64,000 nt of DNA from assembly GCA_017936785.1 (NCBI GenBank), contig JAGBEV010000031.1:89739-153738 (forward strand). Reading direction: 5' to 3'. Under the pieces are notes generated by a model. It saw only the letters and a list, made by a program, of their open reading frames with translations. It was not told where the DNA came from and did no database searches. This DNA is from Lachnospiraceae bacterium (GTDB lineage: Bacteria; Bacillota; Clostridia; Lachnospirales; Lachnospiraceae). Shown here piece by piece: positions 23,327-32,722 of this stretch (position 1 is its first letter; every line of letters starts with the position of its first letter). Position numbers and translations under genes: made by a program.

Positions 23327-25821
23327 TCTGGTTCTCCCTGCTTTTTTTCAAATCTTTCATAAGGACCGATGCTGTATGCTTCAAAGGTTCCCATGTTTTC
23401 ATATACCCGGAAAGCCATATCCAACAGGGACAATAGTGCCACTGCACCGCTTCCTTCTCCCAGACACATATGGCCATGGATCATGGGTTCTTTTCCAAGC
23501 CTTTCTAAGGCAAGCCTTCCTGTGACCTCTTCCGACTGGTGGGATGCAAGGGCGATCCCTTCCACCCGTTTATCCATCAAACTTGCCGTTAATGCGCAGA
23601 CAGCAGAAATACAGCCGTCAATAACGATGGGCACTCCATAGCGGACTCCTCCCAAAAAGACTCCTGTCATTCCCGCAAGCTCCAATCCCCCGGCTTCTGC
23701 CAATATTTCCATAGGATCTGTCAACTGCTTTTCACGGATTCTCTTAAGAGCTTTTTCTACTGTCCTGCGCTTTCTTTCCAATCCTTCTTCAGAAAGCCCT
23801 GCCCCTTTTCCCGTTACTGTCCGGGGCGGCTGTTTTAAAAATGCGGCTGCAAGAATACTGGTAGGGGTGGTATTTCCGATTCCCATTTCCCCGGTGGCAA
23901 TGATCTCATATCCTGCTTCCTTTAATTCTCCTACAAGCTCTATTCCGGTTTGAACCGCTTTTTTACATTCCTCCAAAGTCATGGCGGGCTCTATTGCAAT
24001 ATTGCCGCTGCCTTTTCGGATTTTTCTGTCAATTACTGCGTTTTGTACCAGTTCTTTTGTGGGATAACCGGGTGTATTCATTCCCATATCCACAGTATAC
24101 ACATCCACTCCTGCAGTCTGTGCCATATAATTTACCGTGGAACAGCCTTTGGCAAAATTTTCACTGACTATTCTGGTTACACCCTGATCCGTCTGGGTGA
24201 CCCCCTCTGCCACAACGCCATGGTCACCGCACAGGATCAGCAATGCCTTCCTGGGCAGGTCTTTCAGATTGGCATTCCCCCAAATACCGCAGACCTGTAT
24301 TACCATATCCTCTAAAAGTCCCAGACTGTCTAAGGGCTTTGCTATACTTTCCCAATGCTTTTTGGCATATCTTTTCGCCTGATAGCTGATACATGCCTTT
24401 AAAAAGTTTTCCGGAATCTTTGGATTGCTGTAATAATAAAAATGAGGAAATCCCGCAGCAATATACGGGGTATGTATCATACAGGGATAGCTTTTTCCCC
24501 CTGCGGGCTTCTTTGCCACAAAATCCTTTCCGTTTTCGCTGCAATCCCAGTGGTGGAACTCATGGCCCCGGATACTTTCTCCTGCATTCCCCAAAAGTCC
24601 CGGCGTTATGATTTCTGCTTCTATATATCCGAAACGTTTCAACCCTTCCGTAGGAAAGCCTTCTCCCAAAAGGATGCCTGCCATTTCTCCTGACAATCCT
24701 TCCTGATTCTTTAAGGTTTTCTGTAAATAGAGAAACCCTCCGCACTCTGCTATCATAGGCATTTTCTTTTCACAGGCTTTTTGTATGGAAGCTTTCATGG
24801 ACTGATTGGCGGAAAGCTCCTTTATGTAGTTTTCAGGATAACCGCCTCCCAGGATCAGACCGTCTATTTCTTCCGGCAGCTTTTCATCATGTAAGGGTGA
24901 GAAATATACTAACTCTGCTCCCATAAGGGAAAGCAATTCCATATTTTCCCTGTAATAAAAGGAAAAGGCTTCATCTCTGGCAATTCCGATTCTTACAGGA
25001 TATGTTTTTTCATCTGCTGATCCAGGATCATTTATTGTCCTGAAATCCTTTGCTGCACCAAACTGTCCTTCCTCTCCAGACAGCTCTGCCGTTTTATAAT
25101 CCTCTGCCTGCTTTGCAATATCCAGTATTTGTTCCACATCTATATTCTCTTCCATCACTGCAGCAAGGCTGTCCATCTTTTTTTCAAAATCTTCCACTTC
25201 CTCCGGGGAAAGGAGTCCCAAATGTCTGGATGCTACTGCCGCCTCCTGCAGCATGGGAACAAAGCCCAGTACGGGGATGCCGCATTCCTTTTGGATCACC
25301 TGGCTGATCCTCTCATAATAGGCGGGAGATACACGGTTTAAAATAACGCCCCGGATATTGCTGTCCTTACGGTACTCTTTCATTCCTTTGATCAGTGCTG
25401 CCAGAGATACACTTGCACCCTTGGCATCCACGACCAGTATCACCGGAGAAGCGGTAAAGGATGCAATTTCATAAGTGCTTCCCTGTTCACTTGTTCCTCC
25501 CAGACCGTCATAATATCCCATAACGCCCTCGATTACGGCAATATCCGCATCCTTTGCTTCTTCGTATAATAAATGTCTCATAGTATTGGCATCAGTAAAG
25601 AAGGAATCCAGATTTCCGCTTTCCACGCCGAGGACCTTGCGGTGGAACATGGGGTCGATATAATCAGGTCCGCATTTAAAAGACGTTACTGCTAATCCCC
25701 TTTTTTGTAAAAGGCGGATCATTCCACAGGTAAGCATTGTCTTGCCACTGCCGCTTTTAGGCGCTGCCAGTACAAATCTGGGAATATTTCCATTCTTTTT
25801 TCTATCCGCTCTGTTTTCCAT
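23323..25821 (-). CDS. cbiA-cobT: Fusion of cobyrinate a,c-diamide synthase (CbiA) and CobT
   Basis: 832 aa from the ATG at 25821 (GGAG 7 nt upstream); an ATG at 25854 is an alternative. The N-terminal half, to about residue 460, is CbiA: P-loop APKSGSGKT, then a glutamine amidotransferase domain with AECGGFLYL. It amidates the a and c side chains. The C-terminal half is nicotinate-nucleotide:dimethylbenzimidazole phosphoribosyltransferase, with CGDHGVVAEGVTQTDQGVT, ATGEMGIGNTTPTSI, VTGKGAGL and the catalytic-glutamate segment HMCLGEGSGAV. The frame is continuous with no stop or slippery site at the junction. Early ring and late nucleotide-loop steps are thus joined in one protein. Confidence 0.93.
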   Translation of the reverse strand: MENRADRKKNGNIPRFVLAAPKSGSGKTMLTCGMIRLLQKRGLAVTSFKCGPDYIDPMFHRKVLGVESGNLDSFFTDANTMRHLLYEEAKDADIAVIEGVMGYYDGLGGTSEQGSTYEIASFTASPVILVVDAKGASVSLAALIKGMKEYRKDSNIRGVILNRVSPAYYERISQVIQKECGIPVLGFVPMLQEAAVASRHLGLLSPEEVEDFEKKMDSLAAVMEENIDVEQILDIAKQAEDYKTAELSGEEGQFGAAKDFRTINDPGSADEKTYPVRIGIARDEAFSFYYRENMELLSLMGAELVYFSPLHDEKLPEEIDGLILGGGYPENYIKELSANQSMKASIQKACEKKMPMIAECGGFLYLQKTLKNQEGLSGEMAGILLGEGFPTEGLKRFGYIEAEIITPGLLGNAGESIRGHEFHHWDCSENGKDFVAKKPAGGKSYPCMIHTPYIAAGFPHFYYYSNPKIPENFLKACISYQAKRYAKKHWESIAKPLDSLGLLEDMVIQVCGIWGNANLKDLPRKALLILCGDHGVVAEGVTQTDQGVTRIVSENFAKGCSTVNYMAQTAGVDVYTVDMGMNTPGYPTKELVQNAVIDRKIRKGSGNIAIEPAMTLEECKKAVQTGIELVGELKEAGYEIIATGEMGIGNTTPTSILAAAFLKQPPRTVTGKGAGLSEEGLERKRRTVEKALKRIREKQLTDPMEILAEAGGLELAGMTGVFLGGVRYGVPIVIDGCISAVCALTASLMDKRVEGIALASHQSEEVTGRLALERLGKEPMIHGHMCLGEGSGAVALLSLLDMAFRVYENMGTFEAYSIGPYERFEKKQGEPE

Positions 25822-25854
25822 TTGGTATCTCCATTTTTTACTTCTATCCGTCAT

Positions 25855-27936
25855 TTATTGTTGCTCTCCGCCGAAACTGCAGATATAAACAGGGTTTTGT
25901 CCCAGCATCATCGTATGCTCTCCCATTTTTTTGCCCTTGGAAATGCACACCTGGACAATTTCCATATTTTCATATTCAGGATAATTCCGAAGGATTTTCT
26001 CCATTGCCCCCACGGTTTCCAAAGTGACTCCATTGATCACAAACCGCGCTTTGGGATTTTTGCTGCGGACCGCCTCAACGATTTCCTGCAGTCTGTTTCC
26101 GCTGCCGCCGATAAATACATGGGTAGGGCTTTCCAGCTCTTCCAGTATCTTTGGCGCATTGCCCTCTATGGGAACGATTCCGGAAACATGGAATTTCTGC
26201 ATATTCTCTTTCAACAACCCGATTCCTTCAGGATTTTTCTCAACAGCGTAGATCCTGCTCTTTGGACACTGCAACGCCGCTTCTATGGAAATGCTGCCCG
26301 TCCCGGCACCGATATCATATAACACCATATCCGGTTTCATATGCAGTTTTGCCAAAGACAATATACGGATTTCCTCTTTGGTCATGGGAACTTTGCCACG
26401 AATAAACTGCTCATCACTGATTCCCGGATACATTCCTGCACCACCGGCAGATTTATCCGTTTTTTCAAAAAAAGCATTTCCGGCTTCCGGATGCACTTTA
26501 TCCTCACTTATTTTATCATTTTCAAACAATGCCACTGACAGGGAATTGAAATTAGCAGAAACTAACTCACAGACACTGCCTTCGCTGATCCTCTCATCAT
26601 CATAGGATAACCTTTCCCCTACTGTTACCCGGACATGATCCATTCCTGCATCCAGCAGCTCCTTGCAGATTTCTGACACATCATTTTCTTTCCCCAGCAG
26701 GGTGCAGACTCTTTTATGTTTCTTAAGAAGGGAAGTCATGCAGATTTCTTTTCCATGGCAGCTTGTAAGCTTTACCTCTTCCCAGGGAATTCCCAGCCGG
26801 TCCAGAAAATAGACCGGAGAAGCAATCCCGGGAATACGGAAAACGGTAAAATCCTTCAAATAAGGCTCCATCCTGCGTGCCGCCGAATAAAACCCCATAT
26901 CTCCCGAAAAGACCAGCCCTATCCTGTGCAGTTGTCTGTTCTCCTTTAAAAATGCAGCAATTTCTTCTCCCTGATAGCTCTCATAAAAGACCTGATTTTC
27001 TCTTCTTTCACAAATATCCAAAATTCTCCCTGCACCAATGATACAGTCGCACCGATCAAGGCATTCCCTTGCCTCAGCCGTCATCAGCTTCGGATTGCCT
27101 GCCCCTGCACCTATGAGATATGCTTCTCTTTTTACAGGATAAACGGCACTGTTTTCCCATTCACATTCGGAAATTCCCAGCCGCTTTTTTAATATCAGAA
27201 CCGCCTCATCCAGACTGATTCCCTGCTCCTTTTCCTTTGGGCGTCCGACAATAATGAGCTTTGCACCTGCCCGGATTGCCGCTTCGCATTTTTCTTCAAA
27301 GCCTCCTGCCGCCCCGGAGCTTTTTGTCACCAGATAAGCCGCATTTATCTGCTTTAACATGGCATAATTTAATTCTTCGCTAAAGGGTCCCTGCATACAG
27401 ATCAGATTCTTTCCTTCAAATCCGATCTCCTTACATGCCGCTGCCACTTCTGCTGTAGAAAGCACTCTGGCAAAAACCCGGTTTTTATAGTCGGACAATA
27501 CTGTATATTTTTTCAGTTCCTTGCTGCCTGTAGTGACCAGAACATTGCCTTTTGTATGCTCAAGATAAGCAGCCGCTTCTTCCACACTTGCTACAAACAC
27601 ACAATCTGCGCCTGTTGCCGCATTTTCCTCCCTGCGGAGAATGCGCATCCTCTCAATATTCAGCTTCTCACATGCCCTTTGGATATTTCCTGTTACCTGA
27701 TCCGCATAAGGATGAGTTGCATCCAGACACAATTCAATACCCTTTTCTTTCAGGAAGGTTTCCATATCCTCTTCTTCCATTCTGCCTGTATGAATATGGA
27801 TATTTTCAGCATGAGGAATCAGGGAAGCGCCGTATTCCGTAGTTACACATACATGTACCTCGCCTTTGCTTTCTGCTAAAATCTGCGCTAATTTTCTTCC
27901 CTCTGCCGTTCCGGCAAACAATGCTGTTTTCTGCAT
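25855..27936 (-). CDS. cbiJET: Triple fusion CbiJ-CbiE-CbiT
   Basis: 693 aa. Residues 1 to about 255 are cobalt-precorrin-6A reductase (FAGTAEGRKLA, CLDATHPYADQVT, VTKSSGAAGGFEEK). About 270-480 are the C-5 methyltransferase CbiE (YLIGAGAGNPKLMT, LVFSGDMGFYS). About 515-693 are the C-15 methyltransferase/decarboxylase CbiT (IRGKVPMTKEEIR, YDIGAGTGSISIEAA, FIGGSGN). CbiE-CbiT fusions (CobL) are common; adding CbiJ at the N-terminus is less so. A linker of about 40 residues rich in Asn, Lys and Gly precedes CbiT. Confidence 0.94.
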   Translation of the reverse strand: MQKTALFAGTAEGRKLAQILAESKGEVHVCVTTEYGASLIPHAENIHIHTGRMEEEDMETFLKEKGIELCLDATHPYADQVTGNIQRACEKLNIERMRILRREENAATGADCVFVASVEEAAAYLEHTKGNVLVTTGSKELKKYTVLSDYKNRVFARVLSTAEVAAACKEIGFEGKNLICMQGPFSEELNYAMLKQINAAYLVTKSSGAAGGFEEKCEAAIRAGAKLIIVGRPKEKEQGISLDEAVLILKKRLGISECEWENSAVYPVKREAYLIGAGAGNPKLMTAEARECLDRCDCIIGAGRILDICERRENQVFYESYQGEEIAAFLKENRQLHRIGLVFSGDMGFYSAARRMEPYLKDFTVFRIPGIASPVYFLDRLGIPWEEVKLTSCHGKEICMTSLLKKHKRVCTLLGKENDVSEICKELLDAGMDHVRVTVGERLSYDDERISEGSVCELVSANFNSLSVALFENDKISEDKVHPEAGNAFFEKTDKSAGGAGMYPGISDEQFIRGKVPMTKEEIRILSLAKLHMKPDMVLYDIGAGTGSISIEAALQCPKSRIYAVEKNPEGIGLLKENMQKFHVSGIVPIEGNAPKILEELESPTHVFIGGSGNRLQEIVEAVRSKNPKARFVINGVTLETVGAMEKILRNYPEYENMEIVQVCISKGKKMGEHTMMLGQNPVYICSFGGEQQ

Positions 27937-27974
27937 GCTTACTCCCTGCTCTTTCCTGTGACTTTTATTAACAT

Positions 27975-28718
27975 TTATACCCGGTAACCCCGTGGAGTTA
28001 CCATATGCTTACCAATATGCCTGGTCTGTGCATTTCCCACAAAAACCGTGGTAAACATATCTACCTGTGCTTCTTTCAAGTCCTTTAAAGTCAATATAAC
28101 GGATTCTTCTCCCTCTCTGCCGATATTTCTTGTATAACCGCAGACAGTTCCCTCATCCTTATATTCCATCAGAATATCACAAGCCCTTTTCAGATAATCC
28201 TTCCTTTTACTGCTGGCAGGATTATAAAGACAGACTACAAAATCCGCCATAGCCGCCCCCCGTAGTCTTTGTTCGATAGTTTCCCACGGTGTCAGCAGAT
28301 CGCTTAGACTGATGACTGCAAAATCATGACCAACAGGCGCCCCCAAAAGCGCACTGCCGGATAACGCTGCCGTAACGCCGGGAACAACCCGGATTTCCAC
28401 AGAAGGGTATTCTCCGGAAAGCTCCAGCAAAATCCCTGCCATACCGTATACTCCCGCATCTCCGCTGCATACCATGGCGGTCTTTTCTTCTTTTGCAGCC
28501 GCCTCCAATGCCATACGGCATCGTTCCACTTCGCCACGCATGGGTGTCTTGATATACTCTTTCGGCGCCCCGTCATCAGCTTCAAACATTTCCTCTACCA
28601 GCCGGATATATCCTGTATAGCCTGCAATTACCCTGCATTCCTTTAATACCTGTTCCGCTTCTATGGTCATATTACATTTTTTACCGGGACCGATGCCCAC
28701 CACATATAATGTTCCCAT
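27975..28718 (-). CDS. cbiH: Cobalt-factor III / precorrin-3B C17-methyltransferase
   Basis: 247 aa SAM-dependent methyltransferase of the uroporphyrinogen-III methylase superfamily; in the anaerobic route it methylates C-17 with ring contraction. Seen are VVGIGPGKKCNMT at the N-terminus, AMVCSGDAGVYGMAG, VVPGVTAALSGSALLGAPVGHDFAVISLSD (two adjacent segments) and CLYNPASSKR. The start overlaps the cbiG stop by 1 nt (TAATG). Confidence 0.95.
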   Translation of the reverse strand: MGTLYVVGIGPGKKCNMTIEAEQVLKECRVIAGYTGYIRLVEEMFEADDGAPKEYIKTPMRGEVERCRMALEAAAKEEKTAMVCSGDAGVYGMAGILLELSGEYPSVEIRVVPGVTAALSGSALLGAPVGHDFAVISLSDLLTPWETIEQRLRGAAMADFVVCLYNPASSKRKDYLKRACDILMEYKDEGTVCGYTRNIGREGEESVILTLKDLKEAQVDMFTTVFVGNAQTRHIGKHMVTPRGYRV

Positions 28719-29881
28719 TAAAATTTCACACTCTCCTCCTGTACTGCCAATGCCACAGTCACCTTGTCATAAACCTGTTTGGGGCATAAAAGTTTTCCCC
28801 CTCCTGCAAGTGCGCTTCTTTCACAGACATTATCCACCCCGGTCACTTCTTTTACAAATCCGGATTTTGAAAAATTTCCCGGAATCTGCCCTAACGCATC
28901 AGCAGTATAAGTCACAAAAGGCAGTCCATGAGCGGCACAGAAATCCAGAATTCCTTCCTCATCTTTTTTCAGATCAATGCTTGCCGCCGCTTTCAATGCC
29001 TGAGGCAGTATGCCATACCTTTTGAGGCAGTCAGCCACGGCTTCTTCTATTTTATCTTTGGAAACTCCTTTTCTGCATCCGATTCCTGCCACAACACATT
29101 TGGGAACAAGCTGCAGGGTCCTGGGAAAAGGCATAACTTCTTTCTCCCGATAGGAAATCAGAATACCCGATCTATACTCTTTCCAAATATCCTGTTTTCC
29201 GCAGACATTCAGATTCCGATAATCCACAGACCCCAATTCTTTGGGCACAACGCCCTCCACGGGAACTTGGCTCATAAGCCCGATCTTTTCTCCTGCTAAA
29301 ACAGCTGCCGAAATGTTTTTCGCCATTTCCCAGTCTTCCAAAACCAGTCCGTTTCTTTTGGCAAACACATCTACGGAAAATTTCTGTTCCCTGTTCGTAG
29401 CTGTGGTAACTACAGGAATGCCGCCAAGGAGCTCTGCAATTTTTTCCGCAAGGTCATTTGCCCCGCCGAAATGTCCCGATAAAAGGGAAATACAAAACTT
29501 TCCTGTTTCGTCTACTGCCACAACTGCCGGGTCCACGGATTTATGGACCAGACAGGGCGCTATGCTTCTCACTGCAATGCCCACAGCACCGATAAAAACA
29601 ATCGCCTCCACTTTGGAAAACTGCTCTGCAACACATTCCGAAATACTCTGCTCCCGGAGCAATTCTTCTGACACCTCATTTGACTTTTCAATGGCGCAGG
29701 TGCTTTCATTTTGTGCCATCCCGCCGGTCTTCCCGTCGGCACATGCTTTCTCCCATCCCATGGTACTGCACTTTACCCTGGTTATCATTTCCGTACCGGG
29801 ATAGGCATGACAATACTTATTTTCTATTTTTTTCATCAGATCATAGCCGCTTCTTGTGCATGCCACCATCAGGATCTTCAT
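28718..29881 (-). CDS. cbiG: Cobalt-precorrin-5A hydrolase
   Basis: 387 aa. It opens the delta-lactone of cobalt-precorrin-5A and releases acetaldehyde, a step specific to the anaerobic pathway. The central segment VFIGAVGIAVRSIAP, then SLLSGHFGGANDLAEKIA and the C-terminal domain GIGCRKGVSKDKIEEAV with ASIDLKKDEEG are characteristic. The N-terminal domain carries a variable insert of about 40 residues (MGWEKACADGKTGG region). It overlaps cbiF by 4 nt. Confidence 0.94.
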   Translation of the reverse strand: MKILMVACTRSGYDLMKKIENKYCHAYPGTEMITRVKCSTMGWEKACADGKTGGMAQNESTCAIEKSNEVSEELLREQSISECVAEQFSKVEAIVFIGAVGIAVRSIAPCLVHKSVDPAVVAVDETGKFCISLLSGHFGGANDLAEKIAELLGGIPVVTTATNREQKFSVDVFAKRNGLVLEDWEMAKNISAAVLAGEKIGLMSQVPVEGVVPKELGSVDYRNLNVCGKQDIWKEYRSGILISYREKEVMPFPRTLQLVPKCVVAGIGCRKGVSKDKIEEAVADCLKRYGILPQALKAAASIDLKKDEEGILDFCAAHGLPFVTYTADALGQIPGNFSKSGFVKEVTGVDNVCERSALAGGGKLLCPKQVYDKVTVALAVQEESVKF

Positions 29882-30642
29882 ATTCCCTCTTCTTTTCCTT
29901 TTCTGAATTCCGTTGTAAAGGTTTTATCATACAATTTGGATTTTTCATATGCGCCGTCCAGAACATTCCCCACAATGATCAAAGCAGTTTTATGAATGCC
30001 TTCCCTTTCCATTTCCTCAGGAAGTCTTTCCAAAACGGTGCGGATGATCTTTTCTTCCTGCCAGGTCGCTTTATAGACCACCGCTGTGGGGGTATCCGGC
30101 TCATAGCCGCCTGCCATCAGATCTTCTTTTACCTTTTTTGCCAGTCCTGAGGATAAAAACAAAATCATGGTGGCATGATGTGCTGCCATCTTTGAAAGCT
30201 CCTCCCCGGAAGGAACCTTTGTCCGTCCCTCCGCCCTGGTAATAATAATGCTCTGGGAAACCTCAGGCAAGGTATACTCAGCCCTTAGGGATGCCGCCGC
30301 CCCGGACATGGAACTGACTCCCGGACACACATCATAAGAAATGCCTTTCTTTGACAGCTCATCCATCTGCTCCCTGATGGCACCGTAAATAGAAGGATCT
30401 CCCGTATGAAGCCGGACCGTCATAAGCCCCTCTGCCTCTGCGGCATACATAACATCCAGCACTTCCTCTAAAGTCATGTAGGCGCTGTCATAAATACTGC
30501 ATTGGGATTTTGCTTCCTTTAAGAGCTCCGGATTTACCAAAGAACCGGCATAGATGATCACATCCGCCTCCCTGATATAAGAAAGCCCACGGACAGTGAT
30601 CAGATCTTTTGCCCCTGGTCCTGCACCCACAAAATGAACCAT
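29878..30642 (-). CDS. cbiF: Cobalt-precorrin-4 C11-methyltransferase
   Basis: 254 aa, SAM-dependent methyltransferase. VHFVGAGPGAKDLITVRG opens the protein. VRLHTGDPSIYGAIREQMD, CPGVSSMSGAAASL and ITRAEGRTKVPSGE are typical of CbiF/CobM. It methylates C-11 before CbiG acts, and the two genes overlap by 4 nt, matching the order of their reactions. Confidence 0.95.
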   Translation of the reverse strand: MVHFVGAGPGAKDLITVRGLSYIREADVIIYAGSLVNPELLKEAKSQCSIYDSAYMTLEEVLDVMYAAEAEGLMTVRLHTGDPSIYGAIREQMDELSKKGISYDVCPGVSSMSGAAASLRAEYTLPEVSQSIIITRAEGRTKVPSGEELSKMAAHHATMILFLSSGLAKKVKEDLMAGGYEPDTPTAVVYKATWQEEKIIRTVLERLPEEMEREGIHKTALIIVGNVLDGAYEKSKLYDKTFTTEFRKGKEEGI

Positions 30643-30681
30643 ATCCTGTTTCCCTCCTTTTTATCCGATTTCTAAAAACCT

Positions 30682-31911
30682 CTAAATCTGTCCTTTATCT
30701 GCATTTGACCTGAAAAGCTCCAGCAGTTCTTTTCCATGGGAGGTCTGTCCCAGAAAACCATATTTTTCCGAAAATAAAATTACGGCGCTTTTGATCTCCC
30801 CCCTGCTTCTTCTTTCCATATGCTCTTCTATCTTCTGACAGAGGCTGTTCATCACAGCCTCTTTTAATCCCCATTGCTCTAAAAGCTCCAACGCCTGATC
30901 CGTATTGATACATTCCATCAGCCTTTGGACCATCTCCCGGCTGCCGCCGCATAACACCGTATGAACGGATAATATCTCAAATCTGCCGTCTGCAGTTTTG
31001 GAATGGGTATTCATAATGCCTGCTCCCAGCTTGACCAGTTTCCCCAGATTTCCTACAAGCAGAAAATTCTCCATACCGTAAGAAATCGCCAGATCTATGG
31101 TATCTCCCACGTAATTGCTACTTTTAATGCTGTCCTCCAAAGGCAGATCCAGATACTTTGCAACATAGCTCTGCCCATAGTTGCCGGGCGTAACTAAGAG
31201 ATCCCTTTTTCCCATGGCATGCTGCTGGCGTATAAGCGTTTCAATGGTATCCACAATCGCCTTTTCGCTCATGGGCTCCAATATGCCGCTGGTACCCAGA
31301 ATGGAAATGCCTCCTTCGATTCCCAGCATGGGATTAAAGGTCTTTTTAGTAAGGCTTTCCCCCTGAGGAACGGATACGGTGATCAAAAGCCTGCCTTCAA
31401 ACTCCGCCAGTCTGCACACTTCATTCACTGCTCCAAAGATCATGGCTCTGGGAACTGCATTGATCGCCGCTGCACCTACGGGCTGCTCTAAGCCCTCTTT
31501 GGTAACTCTGCCCACACCAATGCCCCCATCCAGAAAAAGACCGGGATTTTGCTCATCCTGAAACATGCCGTTCAAGGGCTGAAAACTTTCATCCACTTTC
31601 TTAATACTCACATGAACTTCCGCCTGATCAGTCACATCCGGATCATCGCCGCTGTCCTTGACCACCATAAATTCTGTATTATCCTTGCTCTTATTGAAAT
31701 CATCAGCAGAATCCACTCCTTTTAGGGAAGAATCCACCGGATTCACAGATACCTTGAGCACCTTCCCCGAAGGGGTCATGATCTGCACCTGTTCTTTTCG
31801 GATGCCACAGAGCAGATATGCTGCTGCCGCTTTTGCCGCTGCCGCCGCACAGGTGCCGGTAGTAATTCCCTTCCGAAGTTTTTTCTGATTTTTAAACACA
31901 AAATCTTCCAT
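30682..31911 (-). CDS. cbiD: Cobalt-precorrin-5B C1-methyltransferase
   Basis: 409 aa from the ATG at 31911 (GGGAG upstream; the longer frame start at 31947 lies inside the ATPase gene). Family features are RKGITTGTCAAAAAKAA near the N-terminus, KDSGDDPDVTDQ, GGIGVGRVTKEGLEQPVG and LGTSGILEPMSE. It methylates C-1 in the anaerobic pathway. It starts 2 nt after the ATPase stop, which ties transport and synthesis genes into one transcript. Confidence 0.95.
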   Translation of the reverse strand: MEDFVFKNQKKLRKGITTGTCAAAAAKAAAAYLLCGIRKEQVQIMTPSGKVLKVSVNPVDSSLKGVDSADDFNKSKDNTEFMVVKDSGDDPDVTDQAEVHVSIKKVDESFQPLNGMFQDEQNPGLFLDGGIGVGRVTKEGLEQPVGAAAINAVPRAMIFGAVNEVCRLAEFEGRLLITVSVPQGESLTKKTFNPMLGIEGGISILGTSGILEPMSEKAIVDTIETLIRQQHAMGKRDLLVTPGNYGQSYVAKYLDLPLEDSIKSSNYVGDTIDLAISYGMENFLLVGNLGKLVKLGAGIMNTHSKTADGRFEILSVHTVLCGGSREMVQRLMECINTDQALELLEQWGLKEAVMNSLCQKIEEHMERRSRGEIKSAVILFSEKYGFLGQTSHGKELLELFRSNADKGQI

Positions 31912-31913
31912 GA

Positions 31914-32720
31914 TCAAACTCCCTTTTTTGCTGTCCCAAGGCAGCAAATGCCATCCAGTATCTCTTTAAATTCCTCTTTCCATAACAATTCTTTTGAAAT
32001 ATCAAACAGGCTGCTGATATAGCCGGCATGAAAGATTTCCTCCGGCGCTCCGGATTTATCAATATATTCACCTTTTACACATAAAATCTGATCTGAAATT
32101 CTTGCGGCAAGCTCCAGTTCATGAAGAGACATGACCACTGTGATCCCTTTTTGCTTTCGCAGATTTAAAAGAAGGGACAGAAATTCCAGTTTATATTTAA
32201 TATCCAGATAAGAGGTAGGCTCATCCAGTATGAGAAATTCCGGTTCCTGACAGATGGCACGTGCCAACATCACCCGCTGCTTCTGTCCGTCGCTGATCTT
32301 GTTAAAATCCTCACCGGCAAGGTCCGTCACATGAACAAGGTCCATTGCCTCCCTTACAACCTTCCAGTCTTCCTTCGACAGAACGCCGAATCTTCCTGTA
32401 TAGGGATAACGTCCTGTTGCCACCACATCTTCACAGGTCATAAGCTCCGATTTTATCTTTTGGGTAAATACCACGGACATTTCCTTTGCCAGTTCCTCCC
32501 GCTTCATTCCGGCAAGAGACTTTTCATCCAGATAGACCGCACCGCCCAATAACCCAAGCTGCCCGGCAATACTTTTTAAGATCGTAGACTTACCGGCTCC
32601 GTTGGGACCAATGAGCGTCAATATTTCTCCTTTTTTTATGCGGATATCAATATCTTTGATCAGGGGCTTTCCCTCATAACCTACGGTCATCTTTTTGGTG
32701 GATAGATAATATTCCTGCAT
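31914..32720 (-). CDS. ABC transporter ATPase (BtuD/FepC type)
   Basis: 268 aa. Walker A is GPNGAGKST, the signature is a variant ISDGQKQRV, and Walker B is FLILDEPTSYLD. It matches the iron-siderophore/B12 ABC class. With the permease and binding protein upstream it forms one importer. Its place in a B12-riboswitch-controlled operon suggests import of corrinoid, cobalt chelate or haem-like tetrapyrrole. Confidence 0.92.
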   Translation of the reverse strand: MQEYYLSTKKMTVGYEGKPLIKDIDIRIKKGEILTLIGPNGAGKSTILKSIAGQLGLLGGAVYLDEKSLAGMKREELAKEMSVVFTQKIKSELMTCEDVVATGRYPYTGRFGVLSKEDWKVVREAMDLVHVTDLAGEDFNKISDGQKQRVMLARAICQEPEFLILDEPTSYLDIKYKLEFLSLLLNLRKQKGITVVMSLHELELAARISDQILCVKGEYIDKSGAPEEIFHAGYISSLFDISKELLWKEEFKEILDGICCLGTAKKGV

Positions 32721-32722
32721 GC

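Noticed and set aside
24224-25854. Possibility that the CbiA-CobT fusion is a frameshift artefact
   Set aside because: The frame is open throughout with coherent protein sequence on both sides of the junction and no homopolymer at the join.
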